Below, one piece after another: positions 41,127 through 50,652 of a stretch of 64,000 nucleotides of DNA. This DNA comes from Pseudomonas sp. TH43. Its GTDB lineage: Bacteria; Pseudomonadota; Gammaproteobacteria; Pseudomonadales; Pseudomonadaceae. The position numbers and the translations under genes are program-made. A model generated the notes under the pieces. The model was not told where the DNA came from and did no database searches. It was given only the letters and a program-made list of their open reading frames with translations. Each line of letters starts with the position of its first letter. Within the stretch, counting starts at the first letter, position 1. The DNA lies in the NCBI RefSeq assembly GCF_016650635.1, contig NZ_JAEKFI010000001.1, positions 1,240,001-1,304,000 on the forward strand. The letters run 5' to 3'.

Positions 41127-41999
41127 TTAACCAGAGATTTGCAGCAGCCAGTTTTTGAACGCAAGCATCGCCGCTGTTTCCGGGCGCGACTGCAACCGTG
41201 TCAGCCAATAACTGCCAGTGGTGATCTCGACAGCAAACGGCTGGCAAATCGCATCCGCCGCCAGTTGCCGGGCGAACATCAACGGCGGCGCCAACGCCAC
41301 CCCGCCGCCCTGCAACGCTGCCTCCATCATTGCCAGCGACGAGTCGAAGACAATGCTTTGCGGCGGCGCCGCCTGGGTCGCCAGACCCGCTGCCTGAAAC
41401 CATTCAGGCCACTCATCCGTGCGATAGGAACGCAGCAACGTCTGCTGTAACAGATCCCCCGGCGTGTGCAATTGCCGAGCGATTTCCGGCACACACAACA
41501 CCGACAGCGGCGCATCGAGCAGTCGCGTCGCTTCGATGCCATGCCACGCCCCAGCGCCAAAACGGATCGCGTAATCCAGCCCTTCCGCCGCAACATCCAC
41601 GCGATTGTTGTGGGTCGACAGCCGTAAATCTATGAGCGGATGTTTCGCCTTGAAATCGGCCAGCCTCGGCAACAGCCAACCGACAGCGAATGTACCGACT
41701 GCGCCGACGGTCAACATTTCGCGAGGGTGCCCGCCGGCAAGTCGTTCCAGAATCTGTGCGATGTGATCGAACGAGGTGCTCAGCACCGGCAACAGGGTTT
41801 CGCCTTCACTGGTCAGCATAAGCCCACGGGGCAAGCGTTTGAACAGCGTTACGTTGAGCTGCGCTTCAAGGCTTTTGACTTGATGGCTGACGGCAGCCTG
41901 AGTCACGCACAGCTCCACGGCCGCACGGGTGAAACTCAGATGACGCGCCGAGGCCTCGAAGGCGCGCAGCGCATTGAGCGGCAATTGAGGTCGAATCAT
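41127..41999 (-). CDS. ampR: LysR-type regulator AmpR of ampC
   Basis: 290 residues from ATG 41999 (MIRPQLPLNALRAFEASARH). It matches the AmpR pattern throughout: FTRAAVELCVTQAAVSHQVK, RLPRGLMLTSEGETLLPVLS, STHNNRVDVAAEGLDYAIRF, LLRSYRTDEWPEWFQAAGL and GSYWLTRLQSRPETAAMLAF. AmpR responds to cell-wall muropeptides and induces ampC. It diverges from ampC with 160 bp between starts, the conserved arrangement. Confidence 0.95.
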   Translation of the reverse strand: MIRPQLPLNALRAFEASARHLSFTRAAVELCVTQAAVSHQVKSLEAQLNVTLFKRLPRGLMLTSEGETLLPVLSTSFDHIAQILERLAGGHPREMLTVGAVGTFAVGWLLPRLADFKAKHPLIDLRLSTHNNRVDVAAEGLDYAIRFGAGAWHGIEATRLLDAPLSVLCVPEIARQLHTPGDLLQQTLLRSYRTDEWPEWFQAAGLATQAAPPQSIVFDSSLAMMEAALQGGGVALAPPLMFARQLAADAICQPFAVEITTGSYWLTRLQSRPETAAMLAFKNWLLQISG

Positions 42000-42060
42000 G
42001 CCCAGTCCCAAATTTTTCTAATGGCTAATCCGAGATTTCATCGTTTGTCGATGAGTGCCA

Positions 42061-42079
42061 GACTGCCTAAATTGTCGGC
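42061..42079. promoter_or_regulatory. Candidate AmpR-binding region
   Basis: GACTGCCTAAATTGTCGGC lies in the ampR-ampC gap, about 80 nt before the ampC start. It resembles the AT-centred half-site pattern reported for AmpR operators in other species. The match is by eye and imperfect. Confidence 0.3.
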
Positions 42080-42159
42080 GCTGATCAGCCGCCCAACGTT
42101 GCATTTGCCCGCAGTCTAGCGGGATAACACCCTCAACACTCATGGAGAGTGGTTCACTC

Positions 42160-43326
42160 ATGTCATTCATCAACCCGAGCAAAGTCATTTCCTGCAGCGC
42201 TTTCGGCCTGCTCTTCGGCGCCGCCACCTGCATGGCCGCACCGCAAACCGACGAACAACTGCAAGCACTGGTCAACGCGGCCGTCACGCCAGTGATGCAA
42301 CAACAGAATATTCCCGGCCTGGCCGTTGCACTGACCATTAACGGTAAACCGCATTACTTTAATTACGGCGTCGCGGCCAAAGACACCGGGCAGAAGGTCA
42401 GCGAAAACACCCTGTTTGAAATCGGTTCGGTGAGCAAAACCTTCACCGCAACCCTCGCCGGTTACGCTCAAGCCACGGGCAAACTGGACCTCTCGACCCA
42501 AGCCAGCAAACTCTGGCCGGAATTGAAAGGCAGCGCTTTCGACAACATCAGCGTGCTGCAACTGGGCACCTACAGCGCGGGCGGTTTGCCGCTGCAATTC
42601 CCCGCCGACGCGGATTCAGCGGACAAGATGCTCGGCTATTACCAGCAGTGGAAACCTGATTATCCGGCGGGCAGTCATCGCCTGTATTCCAATCCGAGCC
42701 TGGGTTTGTTCGGTTACCTGACGGCGAAAAGTCTGGGCCAGCCGTTTGATCAGGCGATGACGCAAACCCTGCTGCCGAAACTTGGCCTCAAGCACACCTA
42801 CATTCAAGTGCCCGCAGCCGAAGAGAAACTCTACGCCAAGGGCTATGACAAGAAAGACCAACCCGTTCGGGTCAGTCCGGGCGCACTGGATTCCGAAGCC
42901 TATGGCATCAAGACCAGCGCAGTGGACTTGCTGCGTTACGTGCAGGCCAACCTGAAACCGGCCAGCCTTGAAGCGCCGCTGCAACAAGCCATCGCCGCGA
43001 CCCACACCGGTTACTACACCGTCGGCGACATGACCCAAGGCCTTGGTTGGGAAAGCTATGCTTACCCGATCAGCCTGGAAAAACTGCAGAACGGCAACTC
43101 GACACCGATGGCGATTGAGGCGCACAAGGTCAAATGGCTGACTCCGCCACAGCCTGAACCGGCCAATGTGTTCTACAACAAAACTGGCGCAACCGGTGGC
43201 TTTGGCGCGTACGTGGCGTTTGTGCCGTCGAAGGACGTTGGCATCGTGATTCTGGCGAACAAGAATTACCCGAATGCGCAACGGGTGAAAATTGCCCACG
43301 AAATATTCAGCGCCCTCACTGAATGA
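42160..43326 (+). CDS. ampC: Class C beta-lactamase AmpC
   Basis: 388 residues from ATG 42160 (MSFINPSKVISCSAFGLLFG), with a signal peptide ending near MAA. The serine beta-lactamase motifs are SVSK in EIGSVSKTFTATL (Ser64 by standard numbering), YSN in HRLYSNPSLG (Tyr150) and KTG in FYNKTGATGGFGA (Lys315). It hydrolyses cephalosporins in the periplasm. ampR lies divergently upstream. The last eight codons (EIFSALTE) form the first edge of the tandem array at 43300-45489. Confidence 0.96.
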   Translation: MSFINPSKVISCSAFGLLFGAATCMAAPQTDEQLQALVNAAVTPVMQQQNIPGLAVALTINGKPHYFNYGVAAKDTGQKVSENTLFEIGSVSKTFTATLAGYAQATGKLDLSTQASKLWPELKGSAFDNISVLQLGTYSAGGLPLQFPADADSADKMLGYYQQWKPDYPAGSHRLYSNPSLGLFGYLTAKSLGQPFDQAMTQTLLPKLGLKHTYIQVPAAEEKLYAKGYDKKDQPVRVSPGALDSEAYGIKTSAVDLLRYVQANLKPASLEAPLQQAIAATHTGYYTVGDMTQGLGWESYAYPISLEKLQNGNSTPMAIEAHKVKWLTPPQPEPANVFYNKTGATGGFGAYVAFVPSKDVGIVILANKNYPNAQRVKIAHEIFSALTE

Positions 43327-45489
43327 CATAAACCTGTGGCGAGGGGATTTATCCCCGCTGGGCGGCGAAGCGGCCCCAAAGCCATTCGATGCGGCGGGTC
43401 AGGCAAACCCGGTCGCTCGGATTCGGGGCCGCTTCGCAGCCCAACGGGGATAAATCCCCTCACCACGGGATTCTCTACTCACAATAAAAAATAGGCGATC
43501 TCATGAGGTCGCCCATTTCGTTTCAGCGTTTAAAGCTGCACGTGCAACCGCCAGCCGATGACATCGAAATATTCAGCGCCCTGACTGAATGACCTAAAAC
43601 CTGTGGCGAGGGGATTTATCCCCGCTGGGCTGCGAAGCGGCCCCAAAGCCATTCGATGCGGTGGGACAGGCAAACCCCGTCGCTCGGATTTGGGGCCGCT
43701 GCGCAACCCAACGGGGATAAATCCCCTCACCACAAGGTTCTCTACTCACAATAAAAAATGGGCGACCAGCGTTTAAAGCTGCGCGTGCAACCGCCAGCCG
43801 ATGACATCGAAATATTCAGCGCCCTCACTGAATGACATAAACCTGTGGCGAGGGGATTTATCCCCGCTGGGCGGCGAAGCGGCCCCAAAGCCATTCGATG
43901 CGGTGGGTCAGTCAAACCCGGTCGCTCGGATTTGGGGCCGCTGCGCAGCCCGACGGGGATAAATCCCCTCACCACAGGGTTCTCTACTCAGAATAAAAAA
44001 TGGGCGATCTCTTGAGGTCGCCCATTTTGTTTCAGCGTTTAAAGCTGCGCGTGCAACCGCCAGCCGATGACATCGAAATATTCAGCGCCCTCACTGAATG
44101 ACCTAAACCTGTGGCGAGGGGATTTATCCCCGCTGGGCTGCGAAGCGGCCCCAAAGCCATTCGATGCGATGCGGTGGGTCAGGCAAACCCGGGCGCTCGG
44201 ATTTGGGGCCGCTGCGCAGCCCAACGGGGATAAATCCCCTCACAACAGGGTTCTCTACTCAGAATAAAAAATGGGCGACCTGTTGAGGTCGCCCATTTTG
44301 TTTCAGCGTTTAAAGCTGCGCGTGCAACCGCCAGCCGATGACATCGAAATATTCAACGCCCTCACTGAATGACCTAAACCTGTGGCGAGGGGATTTATCC
44401 CCGCTGGGCTGCGAAGCGGCCCCAAAGCCATTCGATGCGGTTGGTCAGGCAAAACCGGTCGCTCGGATTTGGGGCCGCTGCGCAGCCCAACGGGGATAAA
44501 TCCCCTCACCACAGGGTTCTCTACTCACAATAAAAAATGGGCGACCTGTTGAGGTCGCCCATTTCGTTTCAGCGTTTAAAGCTGCGCGTGCAACCGCCAG
44601 CCGATGACATCGAAACCTTCAGCGCCCTCACTGAATGACCTAAAACCTGTGGCGAGGGGATTTATCCCCGCTGGGCTGCGAAGCGGCCCCAAAGCCATTC
44701 GATGCGGTGGGTCAGGCAAACCCGGGCGCTCGGATTCGGGGCCGCTTCGCAGCCCAACGGGGATAAATCCCCTCACCACAAGGTTCTCTACTCAGAATAA
44801 AAAATGGGCGACCAGCGTTTAAAGCTGCGCGTGCAACCGCCAGCCGATGACATCGAAATATTCAGCGCCCTCACTGAATGACCTAAAACCTGTGGCGAGG
44901 GGATTTATCCCCGCTGGGCTGCGAAGCGGCCCCAAAGCCATTCGATGCGGTGGGCCAGGCAAACCCGGTCGCTCGGATTCGGGGCCGCTACGCAGCCCAA
45001 CGGGGATAAATCCCCTCGCCACAGGATTCTCTACTCACAATAAAAATGGGCGACCTGTTGAGGTCGCCCATTTCGTTTCAGCGTTTAAAGCTGCGCGTGC
45101 AACCGCCAGCCGATGACATCGAAATCTTCAACGCCCTCATTGAATGACCTAAAACCTGTGGCGAGGGGATTTATCCCCGCTGGGCTGCGAAGCGGCCCCA
45201 AAGCCATTCGATGCGGTGGGTCAGGCAAACCCGGTCGCTCGGATTCGGGGCCGCTTCGCAGCCCGACGGGGATAAATCCCCTCACCACAAGGTTCTCTAC
45301 TCACAATAAAAAATGGGCGATCTCATGAGGTCGCCCATTTCGTTTCAGCGTTTAAAGCTGCGCGTGCAACCGCCAGCCGATGACATCGAAATCTTCAGCG
45401 CCCTCACTGAATGACATAAATCCCCTCACCACAGGATTCTCTACTCAGAATAAAAAATGGGCGACCTGTTGAGGCCGCCCATTTTTTTG
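43300..45489. repeat. Tandem array of eight REP-containing units after ampC, plus truncated ninth
   Basis: The motif GAAATATTCAGCGCCCTCAC or a close variant recurs at 43300, 43566, 43809, 44075, 44346, 44612, 44855, 45121 and 45388: spacings 266, 243, 266, 271, 266, 243, 266, 267. Units begin in the last eight ampC codons. Each holds a long palindrome whose arms start TGTGGCGAGGGGATTTATCC and end GGATAAATCCCCTCACCACA, and most hold GGGCGACC...GGTCGCCC followed by ATTT. The two 243-bp units lack one arm of that hairpin. The ninth copy ends early: GACATAAA joins TCCCCTCACC. Small frames across the units are shadows of the repeat, not genes. Confidence 0.93.
45452..45489. terminator. Bidirectional terminator at array end
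   Basis: AAAAAATGGGCGACC, loop TGTTGA, GGCCGCCCATTTTTTTG. It lies 16 nt after the DUF4174 stop on the minus strand and is the last copy of the hairpin present in the array units. Confidence 0.8.
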
Positions 45490-45504
45490 ATTCAGGCCAT
45501 GCGC

Positions 45505-46074
45505 TCAATCGTCCGGCATTTCCGGCGGCTTGCTTGGTTTGGCGGGTTTGGTTGGCTTGGCACCTTTGGTACCTTTTGCCGGTTCTGGCGCAGCAGCGAC
45601 CGGTGCCTGGGCAGCGGCGGCGGCTTCCTTCTCGGCCATTGGCATGGCGTCGATGGTGTCGAAGATTTTCTTCAGGTCGAGCGCTTTCGCCTCATCACCC
45701 GATGCCGAGAGTTTGGTCTCGCCGTCCTTGCCCACCAGGAATACTTTCGGATAAGCCCCGGCGCCGAGTTTCAGCGAGCGCAGCAGCGCCATGGTGTCTT
45801 GCTGGCCCATGTCCTTGCCGTCGAGTTGGCCGGACATGTTGAGGATGGTGTAGACCTTGATGTTACGGTCGGCGACACCCTTCTTGTTGGCTGGATCCTC
45901 CAGCGACTTTTTCAGGCTGACCCACACGGGGTCGACGGTGCTTTGTGCGATCACGATCAGCGGTCGGGCGCGGCCCATATCCCCGGCGATGGGCGAATCG
46001 TTGTCAGCGGCGAACAAGGGGCCGGCAATCGCCAGCAAGAGTGTCAGGGTCAGTGACCTGATGAGCATGCGCAT
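45505..46074 (-). CDS. DUF4174 family secreted protein
   Basis: 189 residues with signal peptide MRMLIRSLTLTLLLAIAGPL cut near FAA. The DUF4174 core (RARPLIVIAQSTVDPVWVSL to YPKVFLVGKDGETKL) looks thioredoxin-like but has no CxxC. A C-terminal low-complexity tail rich in Ala, Pro, Lys follows (KGAKPTKPAKPSKPPEMPDD). A second start at 46068 is possible. The function is unknown. Confidence 0.82.
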   Translation of the reverse strand: MRMLIRSLTLTLLLAIAGPLFAADNDSPIAGDMGRARPLIVIAQSTVDPVWVSLKKSLEDPANKKGVADRNIKVYTILNMSGQLDGKDMGQQDTMALLRSLKLGAGAYPKVFLVGKDGETKLSASGDEAKALDLKKIFDTIDAMPMAEKEAAAAAQAPVAAAPEPAKGTKGAKPTKPAKPSKPPEMPDD

Positions 46075-46276
46075 CTCCTTTTGATATCCACGCTCTAATG
46101 ATTGCGCATCGTGGCGATTGTTCCGGGCTGACCCGGCAAATATCTGTCGCCTTGTCAGAAGCTTAGGTCAGGCGCGACATTGCGCAACATATCCAGCGCG
46201 ATCACAACGCGGATTTGATTACCTTTTATGACCGCATTAGGGTGGCTGTTCTTTCGACGGAATGGAGTTCCCCCCC

Positions 46277-46747
46277 ATGCAGATTGAATACCTGTGCGAT
46301 CACCCCGAATTGATTGAAGAACTGGCCGAACTCAACTTCAAGGAATGGGGTGAGTTTCGTCCGGGCGACACCCTTGAGGCGCGTACCGAACGCATGCGCG
46401 CGGCCTGTGGCAAGGGCGCGATTCCGAGCGTGGTGGTGGCGATTGAAAAAGGTACGTTGCTCGGAGGCGCCCTGCTGATCGACAGCGACATGAAAACCCG
46501 TCCCGAGCTGACGCCGTGGCTGGCCGGGGTGTATGTGAAGACTGAACAGCGCGGCCGCGGGGTCGCGTCGCAACTGGTCAAGCGCATAGTCGAAGAAGCT
46601 GCAGCGCTGGGTGTGCCGCAGTTGTATCTGTACACCGACGCGGCGCAGTCGTTGTATGCGCGGCTGGGCTGGGAGGTCATTGAGGATGTCGTGTACGAAG
46701 ATTTGCCGGTAACGGTGATGAAGTACACCACACGGTCGCCGTCATAA
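46277..46747 (+). CDS. GNAT family N-acetyltransferase
   Basis: 156 residues from ATG 46277 (MQIEYLCDHPELIEELAELN). The acetyl-CoA binding motif is LAGVYVKTEQRGRGVASQLV (R/Q-x-x-G-x-G/A), and the C-terminal motif is LYLYTDAAQSLYARLGWEVI. The substrate cannot be read from sequence. The gene is monocistronic. Confidence 0.87.
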   Translation: MQIEYLCDHPELIEELAELNFKEWGEFRPGDTLEARTERMRAACGKGAIPSVVVAIEKGTLLGGALLIDSDMKTRPELTPWLAGVYVKTEQRGRGVASQLVKRIVEEAAALGVPQLYLYTDAAQSLYARLGWEVIEDVVYEDLPVTVMKYTTRSPS

Positions 46748-46777
46748 GGCGGTCCCCTCACCACAGGGGGCGCCGGC

Positions 46778-47104
46778 TCAGTTCAGGGTTGAATCGAGGG
46801 CTGAGAGCAGCTGCGAAGGTTCGATTCGCTGCTCGCCCAGCTTGAGTTCGCCGCTGTCGAGATCAACACTCAGCATCACCGACGGCCGATCACCCGGATA
46901 TTTGCGCAGCAGCAGTTCGAGGCTATTGGCCGTCTCGTCGGCAGTACCGATCAGATCCCAAAGACTCTCACTCAAGTCCAGCAACACCTGCTGACGCTGC
47001 TGATCAACCACAAGCGGCGCATACAGCCAATGGCTCATGCGCATTTCGCGTGGTTCAACGGTAATGGCGATGCGGCCGTCGCAATGCAAAGTGGTTTCAC
47101 TCAT
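46778..47104 (-). CDS. Conserved hypothetical protein (108 aa)
   Basis: Starts MSETTLHCDGRIAITVEPRE and ends QLLSALDSTLN. Mixed alpha/beta, one cysteine, no membrane segment. It lies 7 nt after the TauE/SafE gene stop on the same strand, so translation may be coupled. No family was recognised. Confidence 0.7.
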   Translation of the reverse strand: MSETTLHCDGRIAITVEPREMRMSHWLYAPLVVDQQRQQVLLDLSESLWDLIGTADETANSLELLLRKYPGDRPSVMLSVDLDSGELKLGEQRIEPSQLLSALDSTLN

Positions 47105-47111
47105 GGCTTGA

Positions 47112-47897
47112 TCAGAACGCCAGTTTGTAGCCGATCAGCACCAGCATCGTCGCCAGGCACGGGCGCAGCACTTCATCGGAAATGCGTCCGGTCAGATGGC
47201 TGCCGAGCCAGATACCCGGCAGCGAACCGACCAGCAGGAAGCCCAGCACACCCCAATCCATGTTGCCCATGCTCGCATGGCCCAGACCCGCAACCAGAGT
47301 CAGCGGCACGGCGTGGGCGATTTCGGTGCCGACCAGACGACGGGTCGGCAGCAGCGGATAGAGGATGAACAGTGCAACAGTACCGAGGGCGCCGGCACCG
47401 ATCGAGGTCAGAGCCACCATGGTGCCGAGGATCAGACCGGTGATCACGGTCATCACATTCAGCCGTGAACCGCTCGGGTTGTAGTTGCCGCCGGCGCGTT
47501 TATGGGCGAATTCGAGCAAGCGTTTTTTGAAGAAGATCGCCAGCGCCGTGGCGAACAGCACGAAGCCCAGCGCCTGTTTGATGATGGCATTCATCGCATC
47601 CGGCGCGGTGTGCAGGGTGCTGAGGAACCACAGGGTCATCACGACCGCCGGCACGCTGCCGAGGGTCAGCCAACCGGTGATCGCCCAGTCGATGTTCTTG
47701 TTCTTGCGGTGAACCAGCACGCCACTGGATTTGGTAATGGCGGCGTACAGCAGGTCGGTGCCTACGGCTGTCGCCGGGTTGATACCGAACCACAGCAGGA
47801 TCGGCGTCATCAACGAACCACCGCCGACACCGGTCATGCCGACGATAAAACCTACCACCAGCCCGGCAATCACCAGGCCGAAATTTGCCAATTCCAT
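47112..47897 (-). CDS. Sulfite exporter TauE/SafE family protein
   Basis: 261 residues from ATG 47897 (MELANFGLVIAGLVVGFIVG). Eight membrane helices of the TauE/SafE group, with the N-terminal GMTGVGGGSLMTPILLWFGI motif and the second-half LTSIGAGALGTVALFILYPL. Members export organosulfonates, sulfite or related anions. It is the first gene of a two-gene operon with the 108-residue protein. Confidence 0.9.
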   Translation of the reverse strand: MELANFGLVIAGLVVGFIVGMTGVGGGSLMTPILLWFGINPATAVGTDLLYAAITKSSGVLVHRKNKNIDWAITGWLTLGSVPAVVMTLWFLSTLHTAPDAMNAIIKQALGFVLFATALAIFFKKRLLEFAHKRAGGNYNPSGSRLNVMTVITGLILGTMVALTSIGAGALGTVALFILYPLLPTRRLVGTEIAHAVPLTLVAGLGHASMGNMDWGVLGFLLVGSLPGIWLGSHLTGRISDEVLRPCLATMLVLIGYKLAF

Positions 47898-48014
47898 TAA
47901 GACGTCCAGAAAAACGACAGGAAAAATCTGGCCCGCAGCATAGCGATTTTTCTTATAACTACATATATCGATACGGTCTATCGTTATGCCATATCGCAAT
48001 CACAATCGCTCTAT

Positions 48015-48105
48015 TGTAGGAGTGAGCCTGCTCGCGATAGCGGTTTATCAGTGACCGATTCAGTGACTGACCCAACGCTATCGCGAGCAGGCTCACTCCT
48101 ACAGG
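48015..48105. repeat. REP doublet, GTAGGAGTGAGCCTGCTCGCGA type
   Basis: TGTAGGAGTGAGCCTGCTCG and the inverse CGAGCAGGCTCACTCCTACA, in the gap between the TauE gene start and the MFS gene end. Arms are nearly perfect. Confidence 0.88.
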
Positions 48106-48126
48106 GGGGATTTGATGAGCCGCAGA

Positions 48127-49341
48127 TTAGTGCTGGCGCCGTCCGGGTTTGAAGCTGTGGGTTTTGTTGATCCACACCGTCGCCAAAGCGATGAGGGACA
48201 GAATCAGCAGCGCCCACGGAAACGACATTGCCCCCGCCCGATCAAGCAGCAAGCCGCCGAACAAACCACCGCCGGCAATCGCTACGTTCCACGAGGTGGT
48301 GAGCATCGCCTGCACCACGTCGACATGCTCACCGGCCGAGTCCGCCGCCGAGGTCAGCAGCAAGGTTGCCGAGCCGCCAAAAGACAAGCCCCACACCGCC
48401 ATGCAGGCATAAATGAGCAACGGTGAAGGCGTGATCAGCGCCAACACCAGTGCCGTCAGTGCAAACACCGCAAGGCTGATCAGTGTCAGCCAGCGCAACC
48501 AGCGATCCACCAACAAGCCGATGATCCAGATCCCCACCAGCGAACACAGGCCAAACACCAGCAACACCAGATCGACCCGGTCCGCGAGACCGGCCTGCAT
48601 CAGAAAAGGTGAGATGTAGGTGTAAAGAATGTTGTGCCCGAGCATCCACGTCAGCACCACGAACAACACCGGCCGTACGCCCGGCAGGCGCAACGATTCG
48701 AGCAATGGCAGACGCTCGTCACTGGCCTGTCCCGGTCGATCCGGCACTGCAATGACGATCCACGCTGCCAGCACCAGAGCCAGCGCCGACATGATCCCGA
48801 AGGACGCACGCCAGCCGATCAGATTGCCCAGCCAAGTCCCCGCCGGTGTGCCCAACGACAGCGCTACCGGGGTGCCGAGCATGGCGATCGCCAGCGCCCG
48901 CCCCTGTTGATGCACCGGCACGATCCCGCGCGCGTAACCGGCCATGATCCCCCACGACAGCCCCGCCGCCATCCCGGCCAGGAAGCGCGAGGCCAGGGTC
49001 AAACCGTAATGGCTGGAAAACGTGGTGACGGTGTTGAAGACCAGAAACCCGCCCACCGTCATCAACAATACCCGCCGTCGTGGCCAGCCGCGCGTGGCGA
49101 CGGTCAGCGGAATCGCCGCGACAATCGAGCCCAGCGCGTAAAGCGTCACCAATTGCCCGGCGAGCACCTCGCTGACATTGAGGCCCGCGCCGATTTGCGG
49201 CAGCAGCCCGGCCGGCAGGGTTTCGGTGAGGATGGCGATAAAACCGGTCATGGCGAACGCCAGCAACGCGGCATAGGGCAGTTTGTCCGCACGGGCGGTG
49301 CGGTCGACGCAGTTGAAATCGGCGCTTGCGGGGTCGGTCAT
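48127..49341 (-). CDS. MFS efflux transporter, paralogue of the gene at 6449
   Basis: 404 residues starting MTDPASADFNCVDRTARADK. Twelve helices of DHA1 exporters; TETLPAGLLPQIGAGLNVSE and RGWPRRRVLLMTVGGF match the paralogue at 6449 closely. The C-terminus KTHSFKPGRRQH is basic. No regulator lies beside it. REP doublets flank both sides. The substrate is unknown. Confidence 0.9.
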   Translation of the reverse strand: MTDPASADFNCVDRTARADKLPYAALLAFAMTGFIAILTETLPAGLLPQIGAGLNVSEVLAGQLVTLYALGSIVAAIPLTVATRGWPRRRVLLMTVGGFLVFNTVTTFSSHYGLTLASRFLAGMAAGLSWGIMAGYARGIVPVHQQGRALAIAMLGTPVALSLGTPAGTWLGNLIGWRASFGIMSALALVLAAWIVIAVPDRPGQASDERLPLLESLRLPGVRPVLFVVLTWMLGHNILYTYISPFLMQAGLADRVDLVLLVFGLCSLVGIWIIGLLVDRWLRWLTLISLAVFALTALVLALITPSPLLIYACMAVWGLSFGGSATLLLTSAADSAGEHVDVVQAMLTTSWNVAIAGGGLFGGLLLDRAGAMSFPWALLILSLIALATVWINKTHSFKPGRRQH

Positions 49342-49413
49342 GACGGGGGCTGCTCCATTTTGATCAATAGCGGTGACGGATTGTATACAAAAACCGCATT
49401 GGCTATTTGATCA

Positions 49414-49504
49414 ATGTGGGAGCGAGCCTGCTCGCGAATGCGCTGGATCAGTCAATACTTCAGCGCCTGAAAGACCGCTTTCGCGAGCAGGCTCGCTCCC
49501 ACAC
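49414..49504. repeat. REP doublet, GTGGGAGCGAGCCTGCTCGCGA type
   Basis: ATGTGGGAGCGAGCCTGCTC and the inverse ending GAGCAGGCTCGCTCCCACAC. It lies between the MFS gene start and the lipoprotein gene end. Confidence 0.88.
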
Positions 49505-49565
49505 TGGATCTCTGCGCACCACAAACTCTCGTGGTGCGTTGACCGTCATCACCACCCCCGCGAAC

Positions 49566-50315
49566 TCACTGCACCGGCAAAAAATTCAGGAACAGCAGAC
49601 TCTGCGCGTAGTTAAGGCCGATCCGCCGGTAACGCTCATCGAGCATTTGCGTGAGCAGATCCAGGCGCGCGACGATTTTGCCGAACTCGGTGGCAAAACT
49701 CAGGTTGCTGCCCTCCTCCGAAATTTCATTGGAGAACAGCAGCGGCTGGCCTTCCTTGTTCTGTCGCTGAGACAAAATCCACGTGGCTTTTTCGATGTTG
49801 CGCGCGGCGTTGTGGACGAAGGTCGGGTTGATCGCATCGGTCATGTAGAACTCGACCCGGTTGCCATGGGCAGTCACCAGCATGCTGCCGATGGCATAGA
49901 TGAACGCACCGACGCGATCACCGAGAAATTCCGGGCTCATCGCGTAGCTGAGCGCCTCCAGATCCTTGCGCCCGCCGAGCACCGGCAGTGGCTGTTGTTG
50001 CTCGATCGCCAGGCGTACCTGTTTCACCGCCGTGTTGATGTTGAGAAACCCGGATTTGCGCAACTCGTCCGGGTTACGCAAGTACAGCTTGCCCATCAAT
50101 CGATAAAGACTGTTGAGGTTGTCGCGCATTGCCAGGGTGGCCATGCGGTCGACACTGGTCTGCAGGAACTCCTGAGGCTGACCTTCACGAATCTGGTTGA
50201 TGAAGCCGTTGCCGTCCTGATGCGTGCAACCGCTGATCAACAGCGACGACAAACAGGCCAGCAACAGGCATGGGCGGCGAACTGAACGGGCGATCAGATG
50301 AAAAACTCTCGGCAT
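49566..50315 (-). CDS. Putative lipoprotein of unknown function
   Basis: 249 residues from ATG 50315 (MPRVFHLIARSVRRPCLLLA); a second in-frame start is at 50333. A lipobox LISGC follows a hydrophobic stretch. The mature part is mostly helical, for example TSVDRMATLAMRDNLNSLYR and KDLEALSYAMSPEFLGDRVG, and ends LLFLNFLPVQ. No known domain was recognised. It is a monocistronic gene with REP elements on both sides. Confidence 0.7.
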   Translation of the reverse strand: MPRVFHLIARSVRRPCLLLACLSSLLISGCTHQDGNGFINQIREGQPQEFLQTSVDRMATLAMRDNLNSLYRLMGKLYLRNPDELRKSGFLNINTAVKQVRLAIEQQQPLPVLGGRKDLEALSYAMSPEFLGDRVGAFIYAIGSMLVTAHGNRVEFYMTDAINPTFVHNAARNIEKATWILSQRQNKEGQPLLFSNEISEEGSNLSFATEFGKIVARLDLLTQMLDERYRRIGLNYAQSLLFLNFLPVQ

Positions 50316-50530
50316 GAATTCTCGAACGGGCACATTCCTGTGCGGCGGGAGTCACCGCATCCTGGCCATGGATAGAGCCGCTGAATTCAGAAAAGTGCAG
50401 TGCTGACGCCGCTTCCCGACCTTCGGCGTGACGAGCCCGATCATTTAGTCCGACTTTATCTTTGCAATAAACCTCCAATCCGCTATAAATTTTTACTCAC
50501 ACCACAAATAGCATGACTATTACCACCCAT

Positions 50531-50613
50531 GTAGGAGCTGCCGAAGGCTGCGATCTCTTGATCTTGTTTTTAAACGGCCAGGTCAAAAGATCGCAGCCTT
50601 CGGCAGCTCCTAC
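50531..50613. repeat. REP palindrome, GTAGGAGCTGCCGAAGGCTG type
   Basis: GTAGGAGCTGCCGAAGGCTG at 50531 and CAGCCTTCGGCAGCTCCTAC ending 50613 are perfect inverse arms (20 bp), with an inner GATCTC/TTGATC region. The rest of the 320-bp gap before galM shows no gene and should hold the galM promoter. Confidence 0.88.
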
Positions 50614-50652
50614 ACGGGGAGTTGAAAACAACAACAAAAAGGAAGGTCAACC

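Noticed and set aside
43266..45328. Many short frames of 60-90 codons in the ampC array
   Set aside because: They are repeats of the same palindromic sequence in each unit and have no independent start or conservation.
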